A stretch of 64,000 bases of DNA from Corynebacterium suicordis DSM 45110 (GCF_015351405.1 NZ_JADKMY010000003.1:1-64000), one strand, 5' to 3'. Positions 35,815-45,811 are shown, counted from the first letter of the stretch. The notes: a model not told the origin generated them from the sequence alone. Numbers and translations are program-made.

Positions 35815-37254
35815 CTAGAGAATCTCGCTGGGAGTGTACTGCGCGGCCTTGCGGTGGCGGTTCACAAATTCATTGACGCGCAGCAGCACTGCCTCTACCT
35901 GGGATTCCGCAGCACCAATGAAAGCCTGGCGATCCACGAGAGCGTTCTCCAGATCTTCCTTGCTCATCGGCAGGCGGTCATCCGCAGCCAGGCGCTCCAG
36001 CAGATCTTGGTCTCCGCCGTTTTCGCGCATGTTCAATGCCACGGCTACGGCGTGCTCCTTGATCAGCTCGTGCGCGGTTTCCCGGCCCACGCCCGCACGC
36101 ACGGCAGCCATGAGGATGCGGGTGGTGGCCAAGAACGGGAGGTAGCGGTCCAGCTCGCGCTCGATCATCGCGGGGAATGCGCCGAACTCATCCAAAACGG
36201 TGAGGAAGGTTTCGCACATGCCATCAAAGGTGAAGAAGGCATCCGGCAGGGCCACGCGGCGCACCACAGAGCAGAACACGTCTCCTTCGTTCCACTGCGC
36301 GCCAGCCAGGTCAGCGGTCATGGTGAGGTATCCGCGCAGCAGAACCTGCATGCCGCCCACGCGCTCGCAGGAGCGGGCGTTCATCTTGTGTGGCATGGCG
36401 GAGGATCCCACCTGCCCCTCCTTGAAGCCTTCCGTCACCGTTTCATTACCGGCCATCAAGCGGATGGTCATGGAGAGCGAACTCATGGCAGCACCCAGTT
36501 CCACCAGGGCGGAGATTGCATCGAAATCCAGGGTGCGCGGGTAGACCTGCCCCACGGAGTCAAACACCTGGTTGAAGCCCAGGTTGTCCGCCACGGAGCG
36601 CTCCAGAGAAGCGAGCTTGTCCTCGTTTCCACCCACCAGATCCAGCATGTCCTGCGCCGTTCCCATGGGGCCCTTGATGCCGCGCAGCGGGTAGCGGCTG
36701 AGCAGATCCTGCACGCGGTTGAGGCCCACCATGAGCTCATCTGCCGCTGAGGCGAATCGCTTGCCCAGCGTGGTGGCCTGCGCTGCCACGTTGTGGGAGC
36801 GTCCTGCCATCACCAGCGTTTGGTACTGCCCGGCGCGCGTGCCAATGCGGTTGAGCACCGCGATGGCCCGGTCGCGTGCCAGCTGCAGGGAACGGTAGAT
36901 CTGCAACTGTTCCACGTTCTCGGTGAGATCGCGGGATGTCATGCCCTTGTGGATGTGCTCGTGGCCTGCCAGCGCGTTGAATTCCTCAATGCGGGCTTTC
37001 ACGTCATGCCGCGTGACCTTTTCCCGTTCCGCGATGGAATCCAGATCAACCTGCTCTAGCACGTCCTGATATGCGCTGATGGCCTCAAGAGGCACATCCA
37101 CACCCAGCTCACGCTGTGCCTGCATGACGGAGATCCAGAGCTCGCGCTCCATGATGATCTTGTTCTCCGGAGACCAGATATTGGTCATCTCTGCGGAGGC
37201 ATAGCGGTTGGCAAGGACGTTGGAAATCTTCTTCTTTGGCTGCACGTTGGCCAT
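35815..37254 (-). CDS. purB: Adenylosuccinate lyase PurB
   Basis: PurB removes fumarate from SAICAR and from adenylosuccinate, acting twice in purine synthesis. The fumarase-superfamily signature is GSSAMPHKMN (about residue 295), and GMTSRDLTEN is the substrate-binding histidine-free loop region seen in this subgroup. Starting at the ATG at 37254 gives 479 residues. The ribosome site is weak; an upstream in-frame start at 37275 cannot be excluded. Confidence 0.95.
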   Translation of the reverse strand: MANVQPKKKISNVLANRYASAEMTNIWSPENKIIMERELWISVMQAQRELGVDVPLEAISAYQDVLEQVDLDSIAEREKVTRHDVKARIEEFNALAGHEHIHKGMTSRDLTENVEQLQIYRSLQLARDRAIAVLNRIGTRAGQYQTLVMAGRSHNVAAQATTLGKRFASAADELMVGLNRVQDLLSRYPLRGIKGPMGTAQDMLDLVGGNEDKLASLERSVADNLGFNQVFDSVGQVYPRTLDFDAISALVELGAAMSSLSMTIRLMAGNETVTEGFKEGQVGSSAMPHKMNARSCERVGGMQVLLRGYLTMTADLAGAQWNEGDVFCSVVRRVALPDAFFTFDGMCETFLTVLDEFGAFPAMIERELDRYLPFLATTRILMAAVRAGVGRETAHELIKEHAVAVALNMRENGGDQDLLERLAADDRLPMSKEDLENALVDRQAFIGAAESQVEAVLLRVNEFVNRHRKAAQYTPSEIL

Positions 37255-37293
37255 TATCCCATAACGCCCCACCACTCGGTTATCCGCGAACCT

Positions 37294-38196
37294 CTAGCTC
37301 TTCTGGCAGGTAGGGCACCAGAACAGATTGCGCCCCTCCACCACTTTCTCCGCGATGTCCGTCCCGCACAGGTAACACGGCATCCCCGCCCGCCGGTACA
37401 CGTACACTTCGCCCCCGTGATCATCCTTGCGCGGATCCCGATCCATCGCCTCTGGCGTGTGTTCCGGGCGCACCGTATCGATCCGCCCCGCCTTCTCCCC
37501 CTCCACCATCAATTCCACCAGGTCTGCCCAGATGGCTTCCATTTCTTCCGACGCCAACTCCGTTCCCTTCCGCTCCGGATTAATCCCCAAGCGGAACAGC
37601 ACCTCAGCTCGGTAGATGTTGCCCACCCCAGCGAAGAGCTTTTGATCCATGAGCAACGAGCCGATGGTGCGGCGCGAGTTCCTCACCTTCTGTAAGACTC
37701 CGGTGAGCGTCTCAAAGTTCTCATCATCTGTACGCAACGGATCCGCGCCCAATCTTGCCACCGCGTGATCCCGCTCTGCATCGGTGATCAGCCGGCACCA
37801 CTGAGGTCCTCGCAGCTCCGCAGCCTGCGCGTTTCCCCATGCGCAACTGTCTTCGCTGCCTTCCGCCGCGATGCGGTGCATGTGCAGCCGCACCTGCCCC
37901 ACGGCTTCTCCCGGCTTATAGTCCTCAATCCGGAAGGTGCCGATCAATCCCAAGTGAATGTGCACGATGTGCTCCGCAGATCGCGCTCCCACTCCCGCTC
38001 CTGCCGAGTAGTCCGGCACGTCAAAATCGAGGAAGAGGTGCTTGCCCCATGCCTCTGCGCCATGCAGTCTGCACCCGTTGAGCACCGCAGCTTGATGAGC
38101 GAACCGCCCCTGCGGGGAGGTCACGCGGAGTACTTGACCGGCAAACTCGCGATTCAGCTCACGAGCCAGCCGGTGGATTACATGACCTTCAGGCAT
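37294..38196 (-). CDS. nei: Fpg/Nei family DNA glycosylase (endonuclease VIII type)
   Basis: The enzyme excises oxidised bases and cuts the DNA strand. After removal of Met the protein begins PEGH, with the catalytic Pro2 and Glu3 of the family. The helix-two-turn-helix segment ([20 protein letters not shown]) and a C-terminal zinc finger (CYLC ... CPTC) are intact. The MPEGH form is typical of actinobacterial Nei proteins. At 300 residues it is normal. Its start lies inside the last codons of purD (8-base overlap), which ties it to the purine transcript. Confidence 0.9.
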   Translation of the reverse strand: MPEGHVIHRLARELNREFAGQVLRVTSPQGRFAHQAAVLNGCRLHGAEAWGKHLFLDFDVPDYSAGAGVGARSAEHIVHIHLGLIGTFRIEDYKPGEAVGQVRLHMHRIAAEGSEDSCAWGNAQAAELRGPQWCRLITDAERDHAVARLGADPLRTDDENFETLTGVLQKVRNSRRTIGSLLMDQKLFAGVGNIYRAEVLFRLGINPERKGTELASEEMEAIWADLVELMVEGEKAGRIDTVRPEHTPEAMDRDPRKDDHGGEVYVYRRAGMPCYLCGTDIAEKVVEGRNLFWCPTCQKS

Positions 38197-39505
38197 CGAT
38201 GCGAATCTCGCCCTTGACGGCTGGCAGAGCGATATCCGTGCGGAAGTGCCCACCAGGCAACGTGATGTTCTTCAGTTCCGCATAGGCAGCTGCTCGTGCA
38301 TCCTCCAGGGTCTTACCGGTTGCCACCACATTGACCACGCGGCCACCCGCGCTCACCAGCCCGGCGGCAGCACCTTCACCAGTACCAGAGGCAGCACCAG
38401 CACCTTCACTAACACCATCCTCAGCCGCCCGCACACCCGCTGCCCGCACACCGCGGGCTTCGCTTCCGGGATCCGCGCCGGTCAGGGGCACACCAGCCAC
38501 GGGTGCTTCTGGGTATCCTTCCGCGGCCAGCACGACTGTCAGCGCATAACCGTCTTTCCATTCCAGTTCAGGAAGCTGATCCAAGGTTCCCGTGGCTACC
38601 GCGTTGAGCACGCCGCCCAGGGGAGTCTCCAAAAGCTCCAACACTGCCTGGGTTTCGGGGTCGCCGAAACGACAGTTGAATTCCACCACGCTGGGGCCGT
38701 CCTGGCCCCAGGCCAGCCCGGCATACAGCAGACCATTGAACGGAACTCCGTCTTCCACCATCTGTGCCGCCACGGGAACCACAACTTCATCAACGATGCG
38801 CTGCACTCCGTCTTCCGGCAACCACGGCAGTGGGGTGTACGCGCCCATGCCTCCGGTGTTCGGTCCGGAGTCATTGTCTCCCACGCGCTTGTGATCCTGG
38901 GCGGGCAGCAGAGGAACCACGGTTTCGCCATCTACCAGGCAGAACAGGCTCACCTCTGGACCGTCCAAGAAGCTTTCCAGCAGCACTGGGTTGCCACCGG
39001 CGTGGACCGCGCGGATATGCTCCCGCGCCTCCACCACGTCATCGGTGACCACCACTCCCTTGCCCCCGGCCAGGCCATCATCCTTTACCACATAGTGAGG
39101 GCCGAAGCGGTCCAGGGTGGCGTCGATCTCCTCCTCCGAAGTACCCACGGCCACCTGTTCGGCCCGTGCGGTCTTGACCCCAGCGCGCGCCATGGTGTCT
39201 TTCGCAAACTTCTTGGAGCCTTCAATCTGGGCGGCCTTGGCGGAGGGGCCGAAAACCGCGAAACCGGCCTCGCGCAGCTGGTCAGCCACACCATCAACCA
39301 GGGGGATTTCTGGCCCAACGACCACCAAATCCGCCGCGATCTCGCGGGCCAGAGCAACTGCGTCAGCCTGCGGATGCAGCGTGGCGATGGCACTCATACC
39401 GGCGTTACCTGGGCTCACGTGAACCTCGGTGACCTGCGGATCGCGGGACAAAGAGTAGGCCAGGGCGTGCTCGCGGGCACCGTTTCCAATCACAAGAATG
39501 CGCAT
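38189..39505 (-). CDS. purD: Phosphoribosylamine-glycine ligase PurD
   Basis: PurD (GAR synthetase) joins glycine to phosphoribosylamine with ATP. The ATP-grasp enzyme shows [32 protein letters not shown], and the [10 protein letters not shown] catalytic segment. From the ATG at 39505 it has 438 residues, slightly long. The excess is a low-complexity insert of about 40 residues (about 350-395) rich in Gly, Ala and Glu, with a [10 protein letters not shown] duplication, just before the conserved [11 protein letters not shown]. It leads the purD-nei-purB-purC-ptrB series. Confidence 0.95.
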   Translation of the reverse strand: MRILVIGNGAREHALAYSLSRDPQVTEVHVSPGNAGMSAIATLHPQADAVALAREIAADLVVVGPEIPLVDGVADQLREAGFAVFGPSAKAAQIEGSKKFAKDTMARAGVKTARAEQVAVGTSEEEIDATLDRFGPHYVVKDDGLAGGKGVVVTDDVVEAREHIRAVHAGGNPVLLESFLDGPEVSLFCLVDGETVVPLLPAQDHKRVGDNDSGPNTGGMGAYTPLPWLPEDGVQRIVDEVVVPVAAQMVEDGVPFNGLLYAGLAWGQDGPSVVEFNCRFGDPETQAVLELLETPLGGVLNAVATGTLDQLPELEWKDGYALTVVLAAEGYPEAPVAGVPLTGADPGSEARGVRAAGVRAAEDGVSEGAGAASGTGEGAAAGLVSAGGRVVNVVATGKTLEDARAAAYAELKNITLPGGHFRTDIALPAVKGEIRIDA

Positions 39506-39571
39506 GGACAACAGTGTAGTACTCGCCAAGACACCAGCCTGCAGCGCGCAATGTGGCTAGCATGGGTGAAC

Positions 39572-39976
39572 ATGACGAGCGTATTTACCAAAATCATCGA
39601 AGGCGAGATCCCTGGTCGTTTCGTGTACCGAGATGACGAGGTCGCCGCGTTTTTGACCATTCAACCCGTGGCTTACGGTCACACCTTGGTGGTGCCCATC
39701 AAGGAAGTTGATAAGTGGACCGATTTGGATCCGCAGCTTTGGGCTCGCTGCAACGAGGTGGCGCAAAAGGTGGGGCGAGCCATTATCGACGTTTTTGGTT
39801 CAGAACGAGCCGGCTACCTCATCGCCGGATTCGAAGTGCCTCACGCGCACATCCACGTTTTCCCGGCCAACGATATGTCCGGCTACAGCTTGTCCAACGT
39901 GATGAGCCCCGAGGACACCGACCCGGCCAAGATGGACGAGGCGGCCGAGAAGCTCTCCGCCGCGCTGGCCAAGTAA
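39572..39976 (+). CDS. HIT-family protein
   Basis: HIT proteins hydrolyse or transfer nucleotidyl groups. This 134-residue protein carries the triad motif HAHIHVFP (about residues 90-97) and the upstream IIEGEIPGRFVYRDDEVAAF typical of the HinT-like branch. It is divergent from purD. In M. tuberculosis the counterpart Rv0759c also lies next to the PhoP/PhoR-type genes. The open frame extends over 1.3 kb upstream antisense to purD, which is not coding. Confidence 0.92.
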   Translation: MTSVFTKIIEGEIPGRFVYRDDEVAAFLTIQPVAYGHTLVVPIKEVDKWTDLDPQLWARCNEVAQKVGRAIIDVFGSERAGYLIAGFEVPHAHIHVFPANDMSGYSLSNVMSPEDTDPAKMDEAAEKLSAALAK

Positions 39977-39990
39977 CTCCATAACGCAGG

Positions 39991-41268
39991 GTGAACGACA
40001 CTCCAGATCTCCCCGACCACCACCTCCCGGAGCCTCCCGAAGTGGATCCCTCCGAGGTGGCGATGAACCCTGCTCTTTCTGCAGGCTCCGAACTCGAACC
40101 AATCTTCACAGACAGCGACCTCGAGCACAGCGACCTCGAGCACAGCGACCTCGAGCACAGCGACCTCGGGGAAGTGGATGAACTCAACCCGCTGACCCTC
40201 GAAGATCAGCTGGTCCTGGCCGATGACGACTCCGCAGAAGAAGCAGTCTCCCGCGGCTTGTTCTCCCGCTTGGGCAGTGGCGTGGCCTCCACGGGCAAGT
40301 TCATCTGGGATATCCCCGGGAACTTGGGAATCGCCCGCAGCAATACGCCGCAACTGCGCAATGAGCCTGCAGCTGTCCCCTTGGGCGCGCGGCAGGTCTC
40401 CCACGGTTACGCGGACGATCTATGGCAGGCACGCCCGCCTTTGCACCGCCCCTACCCGGTGATCTTGATCCACGGCACCATCAGCTCCAAAAACGTGTGG
40501 CAGAACTTGGTGTTGCGCCTGCGCGCTGATGACTTCGTGGTGTTCTGCCCGGATTATGGCGTGCACGGCACCCAGGACATCCCCAGTTCAGCAGCGGATG
40601 TGGGCGCGTACATCGAGCAGGTTTTGGCTGCCACGGGTGCCACTCAGGTGGATATTGTGGGCCACTCTCAGGGTGGATTGCTCGCTCGGTATTGGATCAA
40701 TGAGATGGGCGGCGAGGATCACGTCCACCATCTGCTCACCTTGGGCACTCCGCACCACGGCACCACGTTGCTGGGCATGCTCGGCGGGCTGGTGACCCGG
40801 GAATCCACCCAGCGCATGGCCACCTCAACCGTGAGGCGCATCTTTGGGCCGGCGGGCATGCAGCAGGTGGTGGGTTCACCGCTGTTGGAAACGTTGGCGG
40901 CTAGCGAAGATACCCGCCCGCACATCCTCTATTCCTGCTTCGCCACGCTCAACGATTCCACCGTGGTGCCCCACGATCAGGCGTTCCTCAAGGGCGAAGG
41001 GGACCGCTCCGATGGCTCACCACGGGTGCAGAATACGTACCTGCAGGACAGGGGCATTTCTCGCTGTCGCCATGAGGAGCTCCCCAGCCACCCGCAGGTC
41101 CAAGCTCTAGTGCATGAATTCTTACTGGATGGACTGGATCATGAGGAGGACTGGGAAGATTCCGAGCCGTATGAGCCGGAATCATCCGAGCCCGGCTCGC
41201 CTCAGCCACAGGATTCCGAGACCTACGAAGATGAGCCGAATTCCGCAGAATCCGCTGGTTCTTCCTGA
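39991..41268 (+). CDS. Lipase-like alpha/beta hydrolase with N-terminal repeat
   Basis: A 425-residue esterase or lipase of the class-2/triacylglycerol-lipase type. The oxyanion segment ILIHGTISSKNVW, the nucleophile elbow GHSQGG (about residue 228) and LLTLGTPHHGTT are visible. There is no signal peptide. Residues 42-60 repeat SDLEH about four times, coded by a 15-base tandem repeat, and the C-terminal 45 residues are an acidic Ser/Glu/Pro tail. The GTG start lies 14 bases after the HIT gene stop, so the two may be co-transcribed. The substrate is not predictable. Confidence 0.82.
   Translation: MNDTPDLPDHHLPEPPEVDPSEVAMNPALSAGSELEPIFTDSDLEHSDLEHSDLEHSDLGEVDELNPLTLEDQLVLADDDSAEEAVSRGLFSRLGSGVASTGKFIWDIPGNLGIARSNTPQLRNEPAAVPLGARQVSHGYADDLWQARPPLHRPYPVILIHGTISSKNVWQNLVLRLRADDFVVFCPDYGVHGTQDIPSSAADVGAYIEQVLAATGATQVDIVGHSQGGLLARYWINEMGGEDHVHHLLTLGTPHHGTTLLGMLGGLVTRESTQRMATSTVRRIFGPAGMQQVVGSPLLETLAASEDTRPHILYSCFATLNDSTVVPHDQAFLKGEGDRSDGSPRVQNTYLQDRGISRCRHEELPSHPQVQALVHEFLLDGLDHEEDWEDSEPYEPESSEPGSPQPQDSETYEDEPNSAESAGSS
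40114..40170 (+). repeat. 15-bp tandem repeat inside the lipase gene
   Basis: Three exact copies of AGCGACCTCGAGCAC and a partial fourth encode SDLEH units. The period is a multiple of three, so copy-number change would lengthen or shorten the protein without a frameshift. Confidence 0.9.
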
Positions 41269-42863
41269 TCCATGCCGTTCTCCTCAGCCAGTTGCGGCAG
41301 CAGGATCCGGAACGTGGTGCCCTCCCCCAGCTGGGAGTGCACGGAAATGCTTCCCCCGTGCTTTTCCACCAGACCCTTGACGATTGAAAGCCCCAGCCCC
41401 GAGCCGCCCGAGTTACGCGAACGGGAGACATCCGGCCGGTAGAAACGATCAAACAGATGCGGCAAATCCTTCTCCGGAATGCCCCGCCCGTTGTCTTTGA
41501 TTTCCAAGATGATGCTGTTGGGCGCCAGGTGCGCATCGGTGCGCAGCACCACGGTGGTCTCCGCGTCTTCACCCGCATGACGCATGGAGTTTGTCAGCAG
41601 GTTGCTCAACACCTGGTGCAGCCGAGCTGAATCTCCCGCCACCACGGGCACACTGCCGGATTCATTTCGCACCTTCACCACCCGCCCGGGGAATGCCGCG
41701 CGAGTGGATTCCGTGGTGGTCAGCGCCAGCTCCAACATGTCCACGTGATCTGAGCGCAGTGGCCTGCCTTCATCCATTCGCACCAGCGCGAGGAGATCTT
41801 CCACCAGCAGGCTCATCCGCCCTGCTTCCTCGGAAATTTTGTCCATCACCATGCCCGCATCTTGCGTGGCTCCGGATGTATAAAGCTCCGCGTATCCACG
41901 AACAGAAGTCAGTGGGGTGCGTAGTTCGTGGGAGGCGTCGCCAATAAACCGGCGCATGGAAGCCTCCGATTTACGTGCTTGTCTTTCCGACGCCGCCACT
42001 GCCACAAACGCGCCCTGCACCTGCTGCAGCATGCGGTTCAGCGCTTCCGATAGCCTTCCCACCTCAGTATTGTTGGGCCTTTCGGGGATGCGCTGCCCCA
42101 GCTGACCGCGGGAAATCAGTGAGGCGGTGTACTCCACCTCGTTGAGTGGTCGCAGCGCGCGGCGCACGATGTATGTGCTCAGGGCCATCACCACGGCCAG
42201 CAGGATGATGCCACCCAAGGCCTGGAAGAACACCAGGCGAGCGATGGTGTGCTCCTCATCAGAGAGGGAGAGCGCCACGATGGTGACGGTGCCGTCCGCA
42301 TTCTCCACGCTGGCTGCGCGCCAATGAGCGGGATCGGCTGACCCGGCCCTGGCCGGCACTGTCCGCGGCTGTCCTGGCTGGGTGAGTGAGTTGACATCCG
42401 GCAAGGAATCCATCACGGAGTTGAAGGATTCGATGGCCCGGTCACCGTCCACCACGCGCACGTAGAACTGTGATGGGGGTCGGCTGGTGCCGTCATTTCC
42501 CGGCACGGAACCCTCCGAACCACCAAGCTGACCTTGCTGCGTACTACCCGAAGAGCCGCTGGGCCCAGGGAAAGCAGAGCCGGTTTGGGTGGGATCGGTC
42601 TGGGTGGTGTCATGCGCCCACGTTTGGGTGGCGGAGTTGAGCTGGGCATCCACTTGTTGGATGAGCACGTTTTGCAGAGTGGTGGTGATTGCCAGGCTGA
42701 AGACCATCAAGCCGAAGGCCGTCAGCGCGCCAATCACCATCACGAGCGAGACGCGCAGTGGCATCCGGCTCAACAGATGCCCGGAAAACCTGCGGTTTTC
42801 TTGGGGCTCCATCACTTGCACTGCTGCTCTATCCGGGCCCTTATCAGGGCGAAATGCACTCAC
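41223..42863 (-). CDS. phoS: Two-component sensor histidine kinase PhoS
   Basis: This is the membrane sensor of the phosphate-starvation system in Corynebacterium (called PhoR in mycobacteria). It has a transmembrane helix near residues 35-65, an extracellular domain rich in Gly, Ser, Thr and Gln, a second helix at about 205-225, a HAMP domain, the H-box DASHELRTPL, the N-box LSNLLTNSMRHA, and G boxes DNGRGIP and GSGLGLSIV. Its 546 residues are normal. The GTG start lies 5 bases after the regulator stop. The 3' end overlaps the convergent lipase gene by 46 bases. Confidence 0.9.
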   Translation of the reverse strand: MSAFRPDKGPDRAAVQVMEPQENRRFSGHLLSRMPLRVSLVMVIGALTAFGLMVFSLAITTTLQNVLIQQVDAQLNSATQTWAHDTTQTDPTQTGSAFPGPSGSSGSTQQGQLGGSEGSVPGNDGTSRPPSQFYVRVVDGDRAIESFNSVMDSLPDVNSLTQPGQPRTVPARAGSADPAHWRAASVENADGTVTIVALSLSDEEHTIARLVFFQALGGIILLAVVMALSTYIVRRALRPLNEVEYTASLISRGQLGQRIPERPNNTEVGRLSEALNRMLQQVQGAFVAVAASERQARKSEASMRRFIGDASHELRTPLTSVRGYAELYTSGATQDAGMVMDKISEEAGRMSLLVEDLLALVRMDEGRPLRSDHVDMLELALTTTESTRAAFPGRVVKVRNESGSVPVVAGDSARLHQVLSNLLTNSMRHAGEDAETTVVLRTDAHLAPNSIILEIKDNGRGIPEKDLPHLFDRFYRPDVSRSRNSGGSGLGLSIVKGLVEKHGGSISVHSQLGEGTTFRILLPQLAEENGMDQEEPADSAEFGSSS

Positions 42864-42868
42864 TGAAT

Positions 42869-43576
42869 TTATGCCCTGGGCTTCCGTAGTACGTAGCCCA
42901 CACCACGCACGGTGTGGATGAGCCGTGGCTCCTCGGTATCAATCTTCCGTCGCAGGTAAGAGACGTAGCTTTCCACCACGTTGCCATCGCCGCCGAAGTC
43001 ATAGTTCCATACGTGATCCAGGATCTTGGACTTGCTCAGCACCACTTCCGCGTTCACCATCAGGTAGCGCAGCAGTTTGAATTCCGTGGGGGAAAGCTCG
43101 ATGACCTTGCCACCCTTGGTGACCTCGTGCATGTCATCATCCAGGGACAGGTCTTCGTAGGTGATGAGGCTGGTGGCAGCTTCCTCTTCCGGCGTCACTC
43201 GGCGCAGGATCACGCGCAAGCGGGTGATGACTTCTTCCAGGGAGAAGGGCTTGGTCACGTAGTCATCGGCGCCAATGGTCAGTCCGTGGATGCGATCCTC
43301 CACGCCATCCTTCGCGGTGAGGAAAAGCACGGGGGCATCGTGGCCCTGGGCGCGAAGCTTCTTCAGGAGGGTGAAGCCATCCATTCCGGGCATCATCACG
43401 TCCAGGATGAAAGCGTCCGGCTGGTAGGACTTGGCCAGCTCGAGGGCGTCTGCGCCGTTGTCTGCGCTTTCCACGTCGAAGCCTTGGAACTTGAGGCTGA
43501 CCTTGATGAGGTCTGAGATATTGGCTTCATCGTCTACGACGAGCACCTTGATTGGCTGGGCATTTGGAGTTGTCAT
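42869..43576 (-). CDS. phoR: Two-component response regulator PhoR
   Basis: An OmpR/PhoP-type regulator of 235 residues. The receiver has the acidic pair D15-D16, the phospho-acceptor D59 (FILDVMMPGMDG) and the lysine in DDYVTKPFS; the winged helix ends SYLRRKIDTEEPRLIHTVRGVGYVLR. In C. glutamicum the orthologue activates pst and other phosphate-starvation genes, and PHO-box-like repeats lie ahead of pstS in this window. It is first in the two-gene unit with phoS. Mycobacterial naming would be PhoP. Confidence 0.92.
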   Translation of the reverse strand: MTTPNAQPIKVLVVDDEANISDLIKVSLKFQGFDVESADNGADALELAKSYQPDAFILDVMMPGMDGFTLLKKLRAQGHDAPVLFLTAKDGVEDRIHGLTIGADDYVTKPFSLEEVITRLRVILRRVTPEEEAATSLITYEDLSLDDDMHEVTKGGKVIELSPTEFKLLRYLMVNAEVVLSKSKILDHVWNYDFGGDGNVVESYVSYLRRKIDTEEPRLIHTVRGVGYVLRKPRA

Positions 43577-43704
43577 GCCGAGTATTATTACTCACCCTCG
43601 TCCGGTTACCCTGAATGGTCGCTGTACGTTTCCTGTGAGAGCTGACCTGTGAATTTAGCGTGTTTAACTGGCATGGAGCTGTCAAGAGGTTTAGGGTAAA
43701 AATT

Positions 43705-44436
43705 ATGAGTTCTTACATTGGCACACACCGTCGCCCGAGCCGCACGGGTCGTCGTGCCGCTTCCTTTGGCTTTGCAGTAGTCGCAGCGTCCAGCCTCAGT
43801 GGTGGAGTCGCATCCGCACAGACTCCAGCAATTGGCTCCTCACCAGCCCAGATGGGTCAGCTTCGCAATGATTTCAACAACGGCGTGCTGAACGCTCGTG
43901 ACGGAATCGTGAACGAGTCCGGTCGCCTCCCCCAGGAAATGCAAGCTCCTGTTCAGCAGGGCGTGGATAACGCAGTTGACGTTATCGCTCCCGGCGCATT
44001 GCAGGCTCGCGAAGCACAACGCGCAGCTGCAGAGCGCCAGGCAGTTGCCCAGCGCGAAGCCGCTCGCTTGGCAGAGGCAGCTCGCAACAGCCCATGCCCT
44101 CCTTCGGCACGAGCTTGCGTCGATTTGCAGAACAACCGCACCTGGCTGCAGAACAACGGCCAGATCACCTACGGCCCAGTGGGCATGTCCCACGGTCGCG
44201 CCGGCCAGGAGACCCCAAAGGGTACCTTCCGGGTGCAGTACAAGGTTCGCGATGAAATCTCCCGCGAGTTCAACAACGCGCCGATGCCTTTCGCCACCTA
44301 CTTCACCAACTCCGGCCACGCTTTCCACCAGGGCACCACGGGCACCCAGTCCGCTGGCTGCGTGCGCATGAACCGCCCTGATGCGGAGTTCTACTTCAAC
44401 AACCTGAACCCCGGAGACCAGGTCTTCATCTGGTAG
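43705..44436 (+). CDS. Secreted L,D-transpeptidase (YkuD domain)
   Basis: The enzyme cross-links peptidoglycan stems (3-3 links) or attaches proteins outside the membrane. The 243-residue protein has a twin-arginine-like basic start and signal peptide ending near GGVASAQ (about residue 37), a coiled Ala/Arg/Glu/Gln-rich spacer (about 85-130), and a C-terminal YkuD domain with HQGTTGTQSAGCVRM, whose Cys is the catalytic residue. The ATG at 43705 follows a run beginning AGAGG; the longer frame adds no signal-like sequence. It is divergent from phoR. Confidence 0.88.
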   Translation: MSSYIGTHRRPSRTGRRAASFGFAVVAASSLSGGVASAQTPAIGSSPAQMGQLRNDFNNGVLNARDGIVNESGRLPQEMQAPVQQGVDNAVDVIAPGALQAREAQRAAAERQAVAQREAARLAEAARNSPCPPSARACVDLQNNRTWLQNNGQITYGPVGMSHGRAGQETPKGTFRVQYKVRDEISREFNNAPMPFATYFTNSGHAFHQGTTGTQSAGCVRMNRPDAEFYFNNLNPGDQVFIW

Positions 44437-44476
44437 GTTCGACAGCCTCTGTGGGCCAAACTGTTACCCTCGAGTA

Positions 44477-45004
44477 ATGGTTAACCACACAGATTCTGCT
44501 GAAACACGCTCGATCTCCTTCCGCCCCGCCGTGGAAGCAGATCGAGATTTTCTTTTCCGCATGTTCCGCGAAACGGACACCTGGGGCGAGGATCGGGACG
44601 TTTCGGAAAGTTTTACCGAGGACGTCAAGCTATATGTCGACGCCTGGTCCCCCGAGCAAGGCGGTGTAATCCTCGAAGAAGATGGTGAACCCATCGGCGC
44701 ATCCTGGTTGCGGAATTCCACCGAGGAAAAGCACGCCTCTGGTTTCATCTCTTCCGAAATCCCCGAGCTGGCAATCGCGCTGGCCCGCGGCAAGACCGGT
44801 GGCGGCCTGGGCAAGAAACTGCTGATGGAAGCAGTGTCCGTGGCCCGCGATAAGGGTAAGCCAGGCGTGAGCTTGGCTGTGGATCTGGGCAATGATCGCG
44901 CCTACCACGTGTACGAAAAGCAGGGCTTTGTCGATCAGGGACTCAACGAAAAGGGCACCTGCCACGTGATGCTCTATGACTTCGCTAAGCATCCCGCAGA
45001 GTAA
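44477..45004 (+). CDS. GNAT-family N-acetyltransferase
   Basis: A 175-residue cytoplasmic protein with the GNAT layout: an N-terminal RPAVEADRDFLFRMFRET helix pair, the acetyl-CoA pyrophosphate-loop region GKTGGGLGKKLLMEA, and the C-terminal NDRAYHVYEKQGFV motif. The loop reads TGGGLG instead of the usual R/QxxGxG/A, a small variation. The substrate is unknown. It sits between the transpeptidase and the TauE/SafE gene on the same strand, 40 bases after the former. Confidence 0.85.
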   Translation: MVNHTDSAETRSISFRPAVEADRDFLFRMFRETDTWGEDRDVSESFTEDVKLYVDAWSPEQGGVILEEDGEPIGASWLRNSTEEKHASGFISSEIPELAIALARGKTGGGLGKKLLMEAVSVARDKGKPGVSLAVDLGNDRAYHVYEKQGFVDQGLNEKGTCHVMLYDFAKHPAE

Positions 45005-45037
45005 TTGTTGATTTTCCCCTAAGGAGCACCGAGGCCC

Positions 45038-45811
45038 ATGAGCGCGACTGTTATCACTGTCCTGCTCGTGGGCTCCCTCATTGCTGGCTGGGTAGATGCC
45101 GTGGTGGGCGGCGGCGGGCTGATCCTGGTGCCGCTGGTGATGATCCTCAACCCGCAGTTCTCTAATGCGCAGGCCCTGAGCTTGAACAAGGTGGCCGCGA
45201 TATTCGGCACGGGCAGCGCGGCCATCACCTTGGCGCGCAAGGTTCCCTCCGCGCGCACCGCCTTGAAATATGCGCCGCTGGCATTCTTCGGCGCTGCCGG
45301 TGGCGCCGTGATTGCCTCTTCCGTGGATAAAGACATCATGCGGCCCATCATCATCGCGATGCTGGTAGCCGTGGGTATTTTTGTGGCGGCGAGACCTTCG
45401 TTTGGGCAAACCCCGCAGCCTAAAACTGTGACCCGGAAGCGCTGGCTTAGTGTGCTTGCGCTGGTCGCAGCCATCGGCGTGTACGACGGCACCTTCGGCC
45501 CCGGCACCGGACTTTTCCTGATCCTGAGCTTCACCACCTTGCTGGGTACGGACTTCCTCACCAGTGCCGCGTGGGCCAAAATAATCAACACCTTCACCAA
45601 CCTGGGCGCGCTGGTGGCGTTCGGTCTGCAGGGCGAGGTGCTGTGGCTCATGGGGCTGGCACTCGCGGTCACGAACGTGATCGGTGCGCAGATCGGCGCC
45701 CGCATGGTGATCGGCAGGGGAGCCGGTTTCGTGCGCGTGGTTCTGTTGGTGGTTGTGGTTTTAATGGCCACAAAGTTGACCGCTGACCAGCTGGGAATTG
45801 GGCTGAACTAA
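45038..45811 (+). CDS. TauE/SafE (TSUP) family membrane permease
   Basis: This 257-residue protein has seven or eight transmembrane helices and the family hallmarks GWVDAVVGGGGLILVPLV near the N terminus and GVYDGTFGPGTGLFL in the second half. TSUP proteins export or import sulfite, sulfoacetate or other organic anions; which one is not predictable here. It follows the GNAT gene by 33 bases, so they may share a transcript. Confidence 0.88.
   Translation: MSATVITVLLVGSLIAGWVDAVVGGGGLILVPLVMILNPQFSNAQALSLNKVAAIFGTGSAAITLARKVPSARTALKYAPLAFFGAAGGAVIASSVDKDIMRPIIIAMLVAVGIFVAARPSFGQTPQPKTVTRKRWLSVLALVAAIGVYDGTFGPGTGLFLILSFTTLLGTDFLTSAAWAKIINTFTNLGALVAFGLQGEVLWLMGLALAVTNVIGAQIGARMVIGRGAGFVRVVLLVVVVLMATKLTADQLGIGLN

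Noticed and set aside
38246..39571. Long open frame leading into the HIT gene
   Set aside because: It is antisense to purD and reflects high-GC codon bias; the HIT domain starts cleanly at 39572.
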